Positions 23,722 to 32,383 of a stretch of DNA of 40,312 nucleotides are shown piece by piece; positions within the stretch are counted from its first letter, which is position 1; every line of letters starts with the position of its first letter. The notes beneath the pieces were generated by a model. That model was not told the origin of the DNA. It saw only the letters and a program-made list of their open reading frames with translations, and did no database searches. Source of the DNA: Egibacter sp. (GTDB lineage: Bacteria; Actinomycetota; Nitriliruptoria; Euzebyales; Egibacteraceae); assembly GCA_003553795.1 (NCBI GenBank), contig PWFH01000058.1, forward strand, positions 1 through 40,312, read 5' to 3'. The position numbers and the translations under genes were made by a program.

Positions 23722-26040
23722 TCAGCCGAGCATCCCCGCACGGTCACGCGCCGCGGCGACCGCGGCCTGCCCGAGGCTGATGCCCCCATCGTTGGCGGGC
23801 ACGCGCTCGTGGACGAGGACGCCGAAGCCCTGCTCGGCGAGGCCGTCGACGACGGCGCCCAGCAGGCGGAGGTTCTGGAAGACCCCGCCGGAGAGCGCGA
23901 CGGTGGACAGGCCCGTGCGCTCGCGCAGCGCGACGCAGGCCGCGACGGTGCCGGCAGCGAGGCCGTCGTGGAAGCGCGCGGCGACCTCCCCGACGCTCGC
24001 GCCACGGGTGAGGTCGTCGACGACGGCGCGGACGAGGGCGCCGCCGTCGAGTCGCAGCGGCGGACCGTCGAGCAGCGGCAGCGGGTAGGCCCCGCGGCCG
24101 CCGGGGTCGGCGGCCTGCTCGAGCTCGATGGCCGCCTGCCCCTCGTAGGTGATGACGTCGCGCACCCCGGCGAGCGCGGCGACGGCGTCGAAGAGCCGCC
24201 CGACGCTCGAGGTCGCCGGCGCCTGCACACCGCGGCGCGCGAGCGCGGTGACCGCCCCCCAGCGCTCGGCGTGGCGCTCGGCGACCGCCAGCGGGGGCGG
24301 GGCGCCGTCGTAGGCGGCCTCGGCCCAGGCCGCGGCCATGCGCCAGGGCTCGCGGATCGCCGCCTCCCCGCCCGGCAGCGCGACGGTCGCGAGGTGGCCG
24401 ACGCGCTCGAAGCCGGTGAGGTCGGCAGCGAGGAGCTCCCCACCCCAGATCGTGCCGTCGGTGCCGAGGCCGAGGCCGTCGTAGGCCACGCCGAGCACCG
24501 GGCCGGCCTCGCCGGCGTCGGCGAGGCAGGAGGCGATGTGGGCGTGGTGGTGCTGCCCCCCGGTGAGGGCCACCCCCTCGAGGTCGACGGCGTGCTTCGT
24601 CGAGAGGTACTCGGGATGCAGGTCGTGGGCGACGACGACGGGGTCGACGTCGAAGAGCCGTGAGAGGTGGCCCACGCCCTCGGTGAACGAGCGCAGCGTC
24701 TCGTAGTTCTCGAGGTCGCCGATGTGGGGGGAGACGAAGGCGTGGCGGTCGCGGGCGAGGCAGAACGTGTGCTTGAGCTCCGCGCCGCAGGCGAGGACGT
24801 GCCGCGGCGCCGCCGGCGAGAGCGGCACGGGCTGGGGCGCGTAGCCGCGCGCGCGCCGGACGAGGAGCTCCCCGCCGCGCCAGGCGCGGGTCACCGCATC
24901 GTCGACGCGCATGTGGATCGGCCGGTCATGGGTGAGCAAGCCGTCCGCGATGGGGGCGAGGCGCTCGGCGGCCTCGTCGTCGCGGTAGGCGATCGGCTCG
25001 TCGGAGCGGTTGCCGCTCGTGAGGACGAACGGACCGGGCAGCGCCTCGGCGAGGAGGTGGTGCAGCGGGGTGTAGGGCAGCATGACGCCGAGCTCGCGAC
25101 TGCCCGGCGCCACCGACGGGGCGACCGGGGCGTCGGGCCGGCGCGCCAGGAGCACGATCGGCCGACGCGGGCCGGCGAGCAGCGCCGCGGCGGTGTCGTC
25201 GACCTCGCCGAGGGCGCGGGCGGCGTCGAGGTCGGCGGCCATGAGGGCGAAGGGCCGCTCCTCGCGGTGCTTGCGGGCGCGCAGGGCCGCGACCGCGGCC
25301 TCGTCGGCTGCGAGCACCGCGAGGTGGTAGCCGCCGATTCCCTTGATCGCGAGGACCTCGCCGCGGACGAGGCGGGCCGCGGCCTCGGCGACGACGGCGT
25401 CATCGCCGGCGCCAGGCTGCGCCTGCCCGCCCGGCGCGCTCAGGCGCAGCCGCGGACCGCAGGCCGGGCAGCAGGTCGGCTGGGCGTGGAAGCGCCGGTC
25501 GGCGGGGTCGTGGTACTCCGCGGCGCACGCGGCGCAGAGGTCGAAGCCCGCCATCGTCGTGTTCGGCCGGTCGTAGGGCACGTCGGTGACGATGCTGTAG
25601 CGCGGCCCGCAGTTCGTGCAGTTGAGGAAGGGGTAGCGGTAGCGACGGTCGCCCGGGTCGAAGAGCTCGGCGAGGCAGGCCCCGCACGTCGCGGTGTCGG
25701 GTGAGACGAGCGTGCGCCGCGTCGCTGCCGACGGGCTCTCGACGATCGCGAAGCCCCCACCGCCGCGCGGCGCGACGCCCTCGACCTCGACGGCCTCGAC
25801 GACGGCGAGCGGCGGAGGCCCCTCGCGCAGCGCGACGAGGGCCGACTCGACCGCGGCTGCAGCGCCCTCGAGCTCGGCGAAGACCCCGTCGGCGTCGTTG
25901 CCGACGAAGCCGGCGAGGCCGCGCTCGACGGCGAGGCCGTAGACGAACGGCCGGAAGCCCACGCCCTGGACGACGCCGCGCACCCGCAGGCGCACGCGCA
26001 CGACCTCCCCGCGCTGCGCGGCGGTCTCGGCGGGGGGCAC
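23722..26040 (-). CDS. hypF: Carbamoyltransferase HypF
   Basis: This 772-residue enzyme makes carbamoyl adenylate from carbamoyl phosphate and moves the carbamoyl group to HypE. Domains in order: acylphosphatase-like (RVRGVVQGVGFRPFVYGLA, about 18-105), two zinc fingers (CGACLAELF…NCTNCGPRY and CAACAAEYH…CPACGPRL), a YrdC-like domain (about 205-390, with KGIGGYHLAV), and a Kae1-like carbamoyltransferase domain (CGAELKHTFCLAR, HHHAHIASCLAD, GGVFQNLRLL). GTG 26040 was chosen because GAGGAGGAGG lies about six bases upstream; the longer frame adds a spurious Arg-rich lead. It is the only hyp gene on the minus strand, transcribed towards hypE. Confidence 0.96.
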   Translation of the reverse strand: MPPAETAAQRGEVVRVRLRVRGVVQGVGFRPFVYGLAVERGLAGFVGNDADGVFAELEGAAAAVESALVALREGPPPLAVVEAVEVEGVAPRGGGGFAIVESPSAATRRTLVSPDTATCGACLAELFDPGDRRYRYPFLNCTNCGPRYSIVTDVPYDRPNTTMAGFDLCAACAAEYHDPADRRFHAQPTCCPACGPRLRLSAPGGQAQPGAGDDAVVAEAAARLVRGEVLAIKGIGGYHLAVLAADEAAVAALRARKHREERPFALMAADLDAARALGEVDDTAAALLAGPRRPIVLLARRPDAPVAPSVAPGSRELGVMLPYTPLHHLLAEALPGPFVLTSGNRSDEPIAYRDDEAAERLAPIADGLLTHDRPIHMRVDDAVTRAWRGGELLVRRARGYAPQPVPLSPAAPRHVLACGAELKHTFCLARDRHAFVSPHIGDLENYETLRSFTEGVGHLSRLFDVDPVVVAHDLHPEYLSTKHAVDLEGVALTGGQHHHAHIASCLADAGEAGPVLGVAYDGLGLGTDGTIWGGELLAADLTGFERVGHLATVALPGGEAAIREPWRMAAAWAEAAYDGAPPPLAVAERHAERWGAVTALARRGVQAPATSSVGRLFDAVAALAGVRDVITYEGQAAIELEQAADPGGRGAYPLPLLDGPPLRLDGGALVRAVVDDLTRGASVGEVAARFHDGLAAGTVAACVALRERTGLSTVALSGGVFQNLRLLGAVVDGLAEQGFGVLVHERVPANDGGISLGQAAVAAARDRAGMLG

Positions 26041-26183
26041 GCGGGCCTCCTCCTCGCTGGGGGCACGGATCGACCCGCGCAGCGTAGCGAGGGGCCATCG
26101 GCGTCGCGCCGCAGGACCTTCGGCACGAGACGACCTCCCACGCTCGGGAGAGGATCCGCAACAGCGCGTCACCGGAGGTCGTC
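26041..26183. promoter_or_regulatory. Divergent hypF / group 3b hydrogenase control region
   Basis: This 143-base gap separates two divergent transcription units. The minus strand has TACGCT (26081-26086), a possible -10 box for hypF. An imperfect-context inverted repeat CTCCC-N6-GGGAG lies at 26135-26150, 33 bases before the beta-subunit ATG, and could be a protein-binding site; the arms are only five bases. GGAGG before ATG 26184 is the ribosome-binding site. Confidence 0.35.
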
Positions 26184-27323
26184 ATGGCGCTCGCAGCGGA
26201 GACCGCCCGCGTACTCGACCTCGAGGGGCTCGAAGCCCTCGTGGAGGCGCTCCATGCCCGCGACTACGAGGTCATCGGGCCGCGGGTCCGCGACGGGGTC
26301 ATCTCCCTCGCGCCGCTGTCCTCCGCCGCGGACCTGCCGATCGGCTGGAGCGACGACCAGCGCCCCGGTCACTACCGCCTCGTCGAGCGCGGCGACGACG
26401 CCCGCTTCGGCTACGCCGTCGGCCCCGACGCGCCGAAGCGCTGGCTGCTGCCACCGCACTCGGAGGTCTTCGAGGCCGAGGGCGACGGCACCGGCTTCAC
26501 GCTGCGCCCCGCCGAGCCACCGAGCCGGCGCTTCGCCTTCCTCGGCGTGCGGCCCTGCGAGCTCGCCGGCATCGCCGTGCAGGACCGCGTCTTCATCCGC
26601 GACGACCTGCGCGACGTCACCTACGCGAGCCGCCGCGAGGACATCCTCACCGTCGCCGTGCACTGTGGCGAGCCCGCCGGCACGTGCTTCTGCGCCTCGG
26701 TCGGCACCGGCCCGCGGGCCGAGGACGGCTTCGACCTCGCCCTCACCGAGCTGGTCGGCGAGGACCACCGCTTCGTCGTCGAGGTCGGCTCGGAGCAGGG
26801 CCGTGAGCTCCTCGCCGCCGTCCCGACCGAGCCCGCCGCGGAGGGCGACCTCACCGTCGCGGCGGCGGTCACCGACGACGCCAGCCGGCGCATGGGCCGC
26901 GACCTCGACACCGAGGGCCTGCGCGAGGACCTCCTCGGCGCCCTCGGCTCCTCGCGCTACCGCGACGTCGCGCGGCGCTGCCTCGCCTGCGGCAACTGCA
27001 CGTTCGTCTGCCCGACCTGCTTCTGCACCGGCCTCGTCGACCGCAACGCCCTCGACGGCAGCCACACCGCCCGCGAGCGCACGTGGAACTCGTGCTTCAC
27101 CATCGGCTTCTCCTACATCCACGGCGGCGGCATCCGCGAGTCGGTGTCCTCGCGCTACCGCCAGTGGCTCACCCACAAGCTCGCGACGTGGCAGGACCAG
27201 TTCGACGTCCTCGGCTGCGTCGGCTGCGGGCGCTGCATCACGTGGTGCCCCGTCGGCATCGACATCACCGAGGAGGCGCGGGCGATCCGCGCGACCGCCG
27301 TGCCGGGAGGAGGCGCGCGATGA
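26184..27323 (+). CDS. hydB: Group 3b [NiFe]-(sulf)hydrogenase beta subunit (iron-sulfur, HydB/HyhB type)
   Basis: This 379-residue protein matches the HydB/AsrA-like beta subunit. Family marks include [39 protein letters not shown], and two C-terminal [4Fe-4S] motifs, [16 protein letters not shown] (near 271-286) and [16 protein letters not shown]. It carries electrons between the gamma flavoprotein and the hydrogenase module. GGAGG lies five bases before the ATG, and the stop overlaps the next ATG. The order beta, gamma, delta, alpha equals the archaeal hydBGDA set, with one extra gene inserted after beta. Confidence 0.92.
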   Translation: MALAAETARVLDLEGLEALVEALHARDYEVIGPRVRDGVISLAPLSSAADLPIGWSDDQRPGHYRLVERGDDARFGYAVGPDAPKRWLLPPHSEVFEAEGDGTGFTLRPAEPPSRRFAFLGVRPCELAGIAVQDRVFIRDDLRDVTYASRREDILTVAVHCGEPAGTCFCASVGTGPRAEDGFDLALTELVGEDHRFVVEVGSEQGRELLAAVPTEPAAEGDLTVAAAVTDDASRRMGRDLDTEGLREDLLGALGSSRYRDVARRCLACGNCTFVCPTCFCTGLVDRNALDGSHTARERTWNSCFTIGFSYIHGGGIRESVSSRYRQWLTHKLATWQDQFDVLGCVGCGRCITWCPVGIDITEEARAIRATAVPGGGAR

Positions 27324-27772
27324 CCACCGAGCTGACGCGGCACCCGTTCTTCGCGGGGCTGCGCGAGGAGGAGATCAACCGGCTCGCCCCCTGTGAGCTC
27401 GGCGTGAGCTACGACCCCGACACGCTCATCTTCGAGACCGGTGGCGAGGCCGACTGCTGCTACCTCATCAACCGCGGCAACGTCGCCCTGGAGGTCGTCG
27501 CGCCGGCCGGTCCGCCGCTCGTCGTCGAGACGATCGACGACGGCGGGCTGCTCGGGTGGTCCTGGCTCATCCCGCCCCACCGCTGGCAGTTCGACGCCCG
27601 AGCGGTGAGCCACGTCGAGGCCACCCGCATCGGCGCGGAGTGCCTGCGCGCGGCGATGGCCCACGACCCCTCACTCGCCGCGGAGGTCACCCGCCGGCTC
27701 GCGGAGGTCATCGCCCGGCGGCTCCACCACACCCGCCTGCAGCTCCTCGACCTCTACGGACAGCGCTCATGA
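27320..27772 (+). CDS. Stand-alone cyclic-nucleotide-binding-domain protein in the hydrogenase operon
   Basis: This 150-residue protein is a Crp-type effector domain with no DNA-binding domain. The beta-roll is seen as [39 protein letters not shown] and [21 protein letters not shown], followed by the long C-helix ([21 protein letters not shown]) where the protein ends. The canonical phosphate-binding Arg of cAMP sites is not clearly present (LGWSWLIPP in place of FGE-x-A-L…R), so it may bind another ligand or none. Placed between beta and gamma genes with four-base overlaps on both sides, it is more likely an allosteric or assembly subunit of the hydrogenase than a transcription factor. That role is inference. 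Confidence 0.85.
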   Translation: MTTELTRHPFFAGLREEEINRLAPCELGVSYDPDTLIFETGGEADCCYLINRGNVALEVVAPAGPPLVVETIDDGGLLGWSWLIPPHRWQFDARAVSHVEATRIGAECLRAAMAHDPSLAAEVTRRLAEVIARRLHHTRLQLLDLYGQRS

Positions 27773-28638
27773 GCGCCCCGACGCTGTCCCCGCGCCCGAC
27801 GACGACCGGACCGGTCGACGAGCGGCTCCTGCCGGTCCCCCACCGCGTCGTCGACGTCCGCCGCGACACCGCCGACACGATGACGATCGGCCTCGAGCCG
27901 ATCCACGGCATGCCGCCGCCGTTCGAGCCCGGCCAGGTCGACATGCTCTACGCCTTCGGCACCGGCGAGGTGCCGATCTCGATCTCGAGCTCGACGCAGG
28001 TCGCCGACCGCCGCGAGTACACGATCCGCCGCGTCGGCGCGGTGACCACGGCGCTGACGAACGTCGAGCGTGGCGACCGCATCGGCGTGCGCGGGCCCTT
28101 CGGCGTGCCGTGGCCGGTCGAGGCCGCCCGCGGTGGCGACGTCGTCGTCATCGCCGGCGGCATCGGGCTCGCCCCCCTGCGCGCGGCGATCCTCCACGTG
28201 CTCGAGCACCGCCAGGCCTACGGGCAGCTGAGCCTGCTCTACGGCGCGCGCACCGCCGGGGACATCCTCTACCGCGAGGAGCTCGAGACGTGGCGCTCGC
28301 GCCTCGACGTCGACATCGACGTCACGATCGACGCCGCCGGCAGCGGCTGGCACGGCAACGTCGGCGTCGTGACCCGCCTCGTGCCCCGCGCCCGCTTCGA
28401 CGAGCAGCGCGCGACCGCCCTCCTCTGCGGCCCGGAGGTCATGATGCGCTACGGCGCCCAGGCCCTCCTCGACCGCGGCATCGCGCCCGAGCGGATCTTC
28501 GTCTCCGCCGAGCGCAACATGCTCTGCGGGATCGGCACCTGCGGGCACTGCCAGCTCGGCCCCTACTTCCTCTGCCACGACGGCCCGGTGCTGTCGTGGG
28601 ACCGCGTCGGCCCGTACATGAGTGTGAGGGAGCTGTAG
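27769..28638 (+). CDS. hydG: Group 3b [NiFe]-(sulf)hydrogenase gamma subunit (FAD/NAD(P)-binding, HydG/HyhG type)
   Basis: This 289-residue flavoprotein is of the ferredoxin-NADP reductase/PyrK type. It shows the FAD-binding stretch around RREYTIRRVGAVT, GDRIGVRGPFGVPW, the pyridine-nucleotide motif VVVIAGGIGLAPLRAAI, LCGPEVMM, and a C-terminal [2Fe-2S] site CGIGTCGHCQLGPYFLC. It exchanges electrons with NAD(P)(H) in the cytoplasm. The ATG overlaps the stop of the cyclic-nucleotide-domain gene, and TAG ends directly before the ATG of the small subunit. It is not related to the radical-SAM HydG of [FeFe]-hydrogenases, despite the symbol. Confidence 0.93.
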   Translation: MSAPTLSPRPTTTGPVDERLLPVPHRVVDVRRDTADTMTIGLEPIHGMPPPFEPGQVDMLYAFGTGEVPISISSSTQVADRREYTIRRVGAVTTALTNVERGDRIGVRGPFGVPWPVEAARGGDVVVIAGGIGLAPLRAAILHVLEHRQAYGQLSLLYGARTAGDILYREELETWRSRLDVDIDVTIDAAGSGWHGNVGVVTRLVPRARFDEQRATALLCGPEVMMRYGAQALLDRGIAPERIFVSAERNMLCGIGTCGHCQLGPYFLCHDGPVLSWDRVGPYMSVREL

Positions 28639-29427
28639 ATGGCCAGCGCCCGCCCAGCCCTCGCGGTGTGGAAGTTCGCCTCCTGCGACGGCTGCCAACT
28701 CCAGGTCCTCAGCCTCGAGGAGCACCTCCTCGAGCTCGCCGAGGTCGTCGACGTGGCGTACTTCCTCGAGGCCTCGAGCGCCACCGCCGACGGCCCCTAC
28801 GACGTCTCCCTCGTCGAGGGCTCGATCACCACCCCTGAGGACGAGGAGCGCATCGCCGAGGTGCGCGCCGCGAGCCGCACGCTCATCGCCATCGGGGCGT
28901 GCGCGACCGCTGGCGGCATCCAGGCACTGCGCAACTTCGCCGACGTCGACGCCTTCGCCGAGGCCGTCTACGCCCACCCCGAGTACCTCTCCACCCTCGA
29001 GGACTCCACGCCGATCTCCGAGCACGTCGAGGTCGAGTACGAGCTCCAGGGCTGCCCCATCGACCGGATGCAGGTCCTCGAGGTCGTCAGCGCCCTGCTG
29101 CAGGGACGCCGCCCGAACATCCCCACCCACAGCGTGTGCATGGAGTGCAAGATGGCCGGCCACACCTGCGTGATGGTCGCCCACGGCACCCCCTGCCTCG
29201 GGCCGGTGACCAACGCCGGCTGCGGGGCGCTGTGCCCGGGCTTCCCCCGTGGCTGCTACGGCTGCTTCGGCCCCGCCGAGACGACGACGACCGGCTCGCT
29301 GGCCGCCTGGCTGCGCCACGAGATGGGCGTGAGCCAGCGTGACCTCGTCCGCTCCCTGCGCACGTACAACGCCGCTGCCGCCCCCTTCGCCGAGGAGAGT
29401 CGCCGCCATGACGCATCGCGTGCCTGA
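28639..29427 (+). CDS. hydD: Group 3b [NiFe]-(sulf)hydrogenase small (delta) subunit
   Basis: This 262-residue subunit holds the iron-sulfur chain next to the active site. The proximal cluster uses Cys16 and Cys19 ([11 protein letters not shown]) together with Cys in [11 protein letters not shown] and LQGCPIDRM. The C-terminal third is Cys-rich ([43 protein letters not shown]) and supports two further [4Fe-4S] clusters, a clear difference from the short HoxY. No Tat signal is present, so it stays in the cytoplasm. Its 3' end overlaps the large-subunit gene by 20 bases. Confidence 0.94.
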   Translation: MASARPALAVWKFASCDGCQLQVLSLEEHLLELAEVVDVAYFLEASSATADGPYDVSLVEGSITTPEDEERIAEVRAASRTLIAIGACATAGGIQALRNFADVDAFAEAVYAHPEYLSTLEDSTPISEHVEVEYELQGCPIDRMQVLEVVSALLQGRRPNIPTHSVCMECKMAGHTCVMVAHGTPCLGPVTNAGCGALCPGFPRGCYGCFGPAETTTTGSLAAWLRHEMGVSQRDLVRSLRTYNAAAAPFAEESRRHDASRA

Positions 29428-30721
29428 GGGCGCCCGCGACCTCTCCGTCGCCGCGCTCGCCCGCGTGGAGGGCGAGGGCGCGATGCGCATCCGCCTGCGC
29501 GACGGCGAGCTCGAGGAGGTCGCCTTCTCGATCTACGAGCCGCCGCGCTTCTTCGAGGGGCTGCTCGCCGGGCGTCGGATGGACGAGCCCGTCGACATCA
29601 CCGCGCGGATCTGCGGGATCTGCCCGATCGCCTACCAGATCAGCGCCGCGCGGGCGATCGAGGCGGCCTGCGGGGTCACCATCGACGAGGGCCCGATCCG
29701 CGAGCTGCGCCGCCTCATCTACTGCGGCGAGTGGATCGAGAGCCACGCGCTGCACGTCTACCTCCTCCATGCGCCCGACTTCCTCGGCTACGACTCGGCG
29801 ATCGCGCTGGCCAAGGACCATCAGGAGGTCGTCGAGCAGGGGCTCGCGCTGCGCAAGGCCGGCACCGAGCTCGTGCGCGTCATCGGCGGACGCGCGAGCC
29901 ACCCCGTCAACCTCCGCCTCGGCGGCTTCTACCGTGCGCCGAGCCCGGCCGAGCTCGCCGGGGTCCGCCCCCTGCTCGAGGCCGCCCGCGAGCAGGCCCT
30001 GGCCACGGTGCGCCTCGTCGCGACCTTCGACTTCCCCGAGCTCGAGATCGACCACGCCTTCGTGAGCCTCAAGGAGGAGGGGCGCTACCCCATCGACGCC
30101 GGCCGGCTCGTGGCCTCCACCGGGCTCGACGCGCCGGTCGCGGCCTTCGACGAGCACATCGTCGAGGAGCACGTCGAGCGCTCGACGGCCCTGCACGCCC
30201 GGCTCTCCGGCCACGACGGCACGTTCATGGTCGGCCCGCTGGCCCGCTACGCCCTCGCCCGCGAGGACCTCTCCGCGGTCGCGCGCAGCGCCGCCGACGA
30301 GGTCGGGCTGCCCGCGGTCGTGACGAACCCCTACCAGAGCATCGTCGTCCGCGCCGTCGAGACCCTCGAGGCCGTCGAGGAGGCCCTCGCGATCATCGAC
30401 GCCTACGACGAGCCCGACCGCCCCGCCGTCGACGTGCCCGCGCGGGCGGGCACCGGCTACGGCGCGAGCGAGGCGCCGCGGGGCATCCTCACCCATCGCT
30501 ACACGATCGACGACGACGGCATCATCGTCGACGCGCGGATCGTCCCCCCGACCGCGCAGAACCAGCTCGCCGTCGAGGGCGACCTCACGAGCTTCATCGA
30601 CGACCACCGCCACCTCGACGACGAGACGCTGCGCTGGCAGCTCGAGCAGGCCATCCGCAACTACGACCCGTGCATCTCCTGCGCGACGCACTTCCTCGAC
30701 CTCACCGTCGAGCGGGAGTGA
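29408..30721 (+). CDS. hydA: Group 3b [NiFe]-(sulf)hydrogenase large (alpha) subunit
   Basis: This 437-residue catalytic subunit binds Ni-Fe through Cys69 and Cys72 in the L1 motif [11 protein letters not shown] and Cys422 and Cys425 in the L2 motif DPCISCATH, ending at His428. Only nine residues (FLDLTVERE) follow and should be cleaved by the next gene's product. Group 3b enzymes couple H2 to NADP(H) and may reduce sulfur or polysulfide; in aerobic actinobacteria they probably act in redox balancing or fermentation under low oxygen, by family knowledge. GAGGAGA precedes ATG 29408. The start lies 20 bases inside the small-subunit gene and the stop overlaps the protease GTG. Confidence 0.95.
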   Translation: MTHRVPEGARDLSVAALARVEGEGAMRIRLRDGELEEVAFSIYEPPRFFEGLLAGRRMDEPVDITARICGICPIAYQISAARAIEAACGVTIDEGPIRELRRLIYCGEWIESHALHVYLLHAPDFLGYDSAIALAKDHQEVVEQGLALRKAGTELVRVIGGRASHPVNLRLGGFYRAPSPAELAGVRPLLEAAREQALATVRLVATFDFPELEIDHAFVSLKEEGRYPIDAGRLVASTGLDAPVAAFDEHIVEEHVERSTALHARLSGHDGTFMVGPLARYALAREDLSAVARSAADEVGLPAVVTNPYQSIVVRAVETLEAVEEALAIIDAYDEPDRPAVDVPARAGTGYGASEAPRGILTHRYTIDDDGIIVDARIVPPTAQNQLAVEGDLTSFIDDHRHLDDETLRWQLEQAIRNYDPCISCATHFLDLTVERE

Positions 30722-31194
30722 GCGTGCGCGTCGTCGGTGTCGGCAACACCTTGCGCGGCGACGACGGCGCCGGGGTGGTCACCGCAGACCGCCTCGCCGA
30801 GTTGCGGCCGGACCTCGACGTCGAGACCTGCGCAGGTGAGGTCGGCACCCTGCTCGACCTCCTCGACGGCGAGGAGCCCCTCGTCGTCATCGACGCGCTG
30901 CGCAGCGGCGGGCCCGCCGGCCGGGTCCGGCGCTTCCCCGACGGCGCCCTGCCGCCGCGGCGGGAGGCCGGCGGCACCCACGACGCCGGGCTCGGCGAGG
31001 CGCTCGAGCTCGCCGCGAGCCTCGGACGCCGGCCGCCGAGCCTCACGGTCATCGGCATCGAGGGGGCGCGCTACGACCTCGGCGTCGCGTCGCTGAGCCC
31101 GGAGGTCGCCCGGGCCTGCGAGACGCTCGCCCGTGAGCTCGCCGGCGAGCTCACGGGGGCGAGCACCGGCGGCCTCAGCGCGACGGCGGAGTGA
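30718..31194 (+). CDS. [NiFe]-hydrogenase maturation endopeptidase for the group 3b enzyme
   Basis: This 158-residue protease has the family core VVGVGNTLRGDDGAGVVTADRL, VVIDALRSGGPAG with the metal-site Asp, and GGTHDAGLGEAL with the metal-site His. It should trim the nine-residue tail of the alpha subunit. It shares little sequence with the other protease in this island beyond the core, consistent with separate substrates. GTG 30718 overlaps the hydA stop (GTGA); GTG 30724, two codons later, is equally possible. Its last 20 bases overlap the convergent pyroglutamyl peptidase gene. Confidence 0.9.
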   Translation: MSVRVVGVGNTLRGDDGAGVVTADRLAELRPDLDVETCAGEVGTLLDLLDGEEPLVVIDALRSGGPAGRVRRFPDGALPPRREAGGTHDAGLGEALELAASLGRRPPSLTVIGIEGARYDLGVASLSPEVARACETLARELAGELTGASTGGLSATAE

Positions 31195-31786
31195 GCGCCA
31201 CGCCGAGCACCGCACGGACCGCCTCGACCTGGAGGTCGAGGGGCAGCGACGGGCGCGCGCCGTCGAGCGCCTGCGCGGGCAGGCACGGCAGGTGGACGAA
31301 CCCGGCCCGCAGCCCGGGGCGCCCCGTCGCCGCGAGGTGGCACAGGCGGTAGAAGACGTGGTTGCAGAGGTGGGCACCGGCGCTGCGTGAGCGGCGCGCG
31401 GGGATCCCCTGCGCGGCGAGCGCGGCCTCGAGGCCACGGGCGGGCAGCCCCGTGCGGTAGGCCAGCGGCGCGCCGTCGACGATCGGCTCGTCGACCGGAC
31501 GCGACCCGGCCTCGTCGGGATCCTCGGGGCCGTCGAGGTTGACGGCGATCTCCTCGATCGTCACCGCGCTCGTGCCGGCGGCCTGGCCGAGGGCGACGAC
31601 GACGTCGGGCGCGGCCTCCTCGACCGCGGCGGCGAGCACCTCCCAGGCGTCGGCGAAGCGCACCGGCAGCGTGACGGTGGCGACGTCGGCGGCGCCGACG
31701 CGCGGCGGCAGGACGCCGAGGACCTCACCGGAGGGGTTGAGGCGCTCGCCGCCGAAGGGCTCGAAACCGGACACGAGTGCGCGCAT
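31175..31786 (-). CDS. pcp: Pyroglutamyl-peptidase I (pyrrolidone-carboxylate peptidase)
   Basis: This 203-residue cysteine peptidase of family C15 removes N-terminal pyroglutamate from peptides. Visible marks are VSGFEPFGGERLNPSGEV at the N-terminus, the catalytic Glu region VTIEEIAVN, the catalytic Cys in SAGAHLCNHVFYRLC and the catalytic His in RAGFVHLPCLPAQ. Length fits the family. The minus-strand box TAGGCT (31795-31800) ends eight bases before the ATG, so the mRNA is probably leaderless. The gene converges with and overlaps the hydrogenase protease gene by 20 bases. Confidence 0.93.
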   Translation of the reverse strand: MRALVSGFEPFGGERLNPSGEVLGVLPPRVGAADVATVTLPVRFADAWEVLAAAVEEAAPDVVVALGQAAGTSAVTIEEIAVNLDGPEDPDEAGSRPVDEPIVDGAPLAYRTGLPARGLEAALAAQGIPARRSRSAGAHLCNHVFYRLCHLAATGRPGLRAGFVHLPCLPAQALDGARPSLPLDLQVEAVRAVLGVALTPPSR

Positions 31787-31794
31787 CGGCGGTG

Positions 31795-31831
31795 AGCCTA
31801 GCCGCGTCGGCCGCCCGCGTCGCGCTAGCCT
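31795..31831. promoter_or_regulatory. Divergent -10 boxes for pcp and the SRPBCC unit
   Basis: On the minus strand TAGGCT (31795-31800) precedes the pcp ATG by eight bases. On the plus strand TAGCCT (31826-31831) precedes an ATG at 31840 by eight bases. Neither has an evident -35 box. The spacing implies leaderless mRNAs in both directions. Confidence 0.45.
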
Positions 31832-31839
31832 CGGGGTCG

Positions 31840-31890
31840 ATGCCGCCCGTCGCCACCCCGTCCCTCCGCCGTCGCCTCGCCAGCGGATGA
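31840..31890 (+). CDS. Possible 16-codon upstream ORF coupled to the SRPBCC gene
   Basis: An ATG eight bases after the TAGCCT box opens a 16-codon reading frame (MPPVATPSLRRRLASG) whose TGA overlaps the ATG of the SRPBCC gene (ATGA). The SRPBCC gene has no ribosome-binding site of its own, so ribosomes that finish this short frame could restart there. Whether the peptide has a function is unknown; it may only be a leader. Confidence 0.35.
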   Translation: MPPVATPSLRRRLASG

Positions 31891-32327
31891 ACGTCGAGGC
31901 CAGCGAGGTCGTCCGCGCCGACGCCGCCGCGGTCTTCGCCCTCGCCACCGACCCCGCGCGCATGGCCGAGTGGCAGGCCGGTGTCGCCGACGTCGCCGTC
32001 GTCGACGACGCCCCGCAGGCGGGGGTGGGCAGCCGGCTCTCGGGCACCCGCGCCTACGGCGGCATGCGCCTGCCGTTCACCTTCGAGGTCACCGCATGGC
32101 AGCCGCCGCGGCGCTACGCGTTCGCGAGCGTCGAGGGGCCGGTGCGCATGCGCGGCGAGCAGCGCGTCGAGCCACGGCCGGAGGGCTGCGAGGTGACGCT
32201 GTCGCTCGAGGTGCGCCTGCCGGGGCTCGGCCTGCTCGGTGCCGCCGACCCCGTGCGCGCGAGGGTGCGCTCGGCCCTGGCCGAGGACCTCACGGCCCTG
32301 CGCCGCCTCGCCGAGACGGGCGCCTGA
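31887..32327 (+). CDS. SRPBCC (START/Bet v 1-like) family protein
   Basis: This 146-residue protein has the polyketide-cyclase/dehydrase-like SRPBCC pattern: NVEASEVVRADAAAVFALATDPARMAEWQ at the N-terminus, then beta strands with FEVTAWQPPRRYAFASVEGP and GCEVTLSLEVRLPGLGL, and a closing helix RSALAEDLTALRRLAE. Such proteins form a hydrophobic cavity for lipids or aromatic metabolites; many actinobacterial paralogs have no known ligand. No ribosome-binding site precedes ATG 31887; see the coupled short frame. Its substrate cannot be inferred. Confidence 0.85.
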   Translation: MNVEASEVVRADAAAVFALATDPARMAEWQAGVADVAVVDDAPQAGVGSRLSGTRAYGGMRLPFTFEVTAWQPPRRYAFASVEGPVRMRGEQRVEPRPEGCEVTLSLEVRLPGLGLLGAADPVRARVRSALAEDLTALRRLAETGA

Positions 32328-32383
32328 GCCCTGCCCGACGCCGCGGCAGACCCTAGGGTTGGCGGCAGGGAGGTGCGCTTGCC

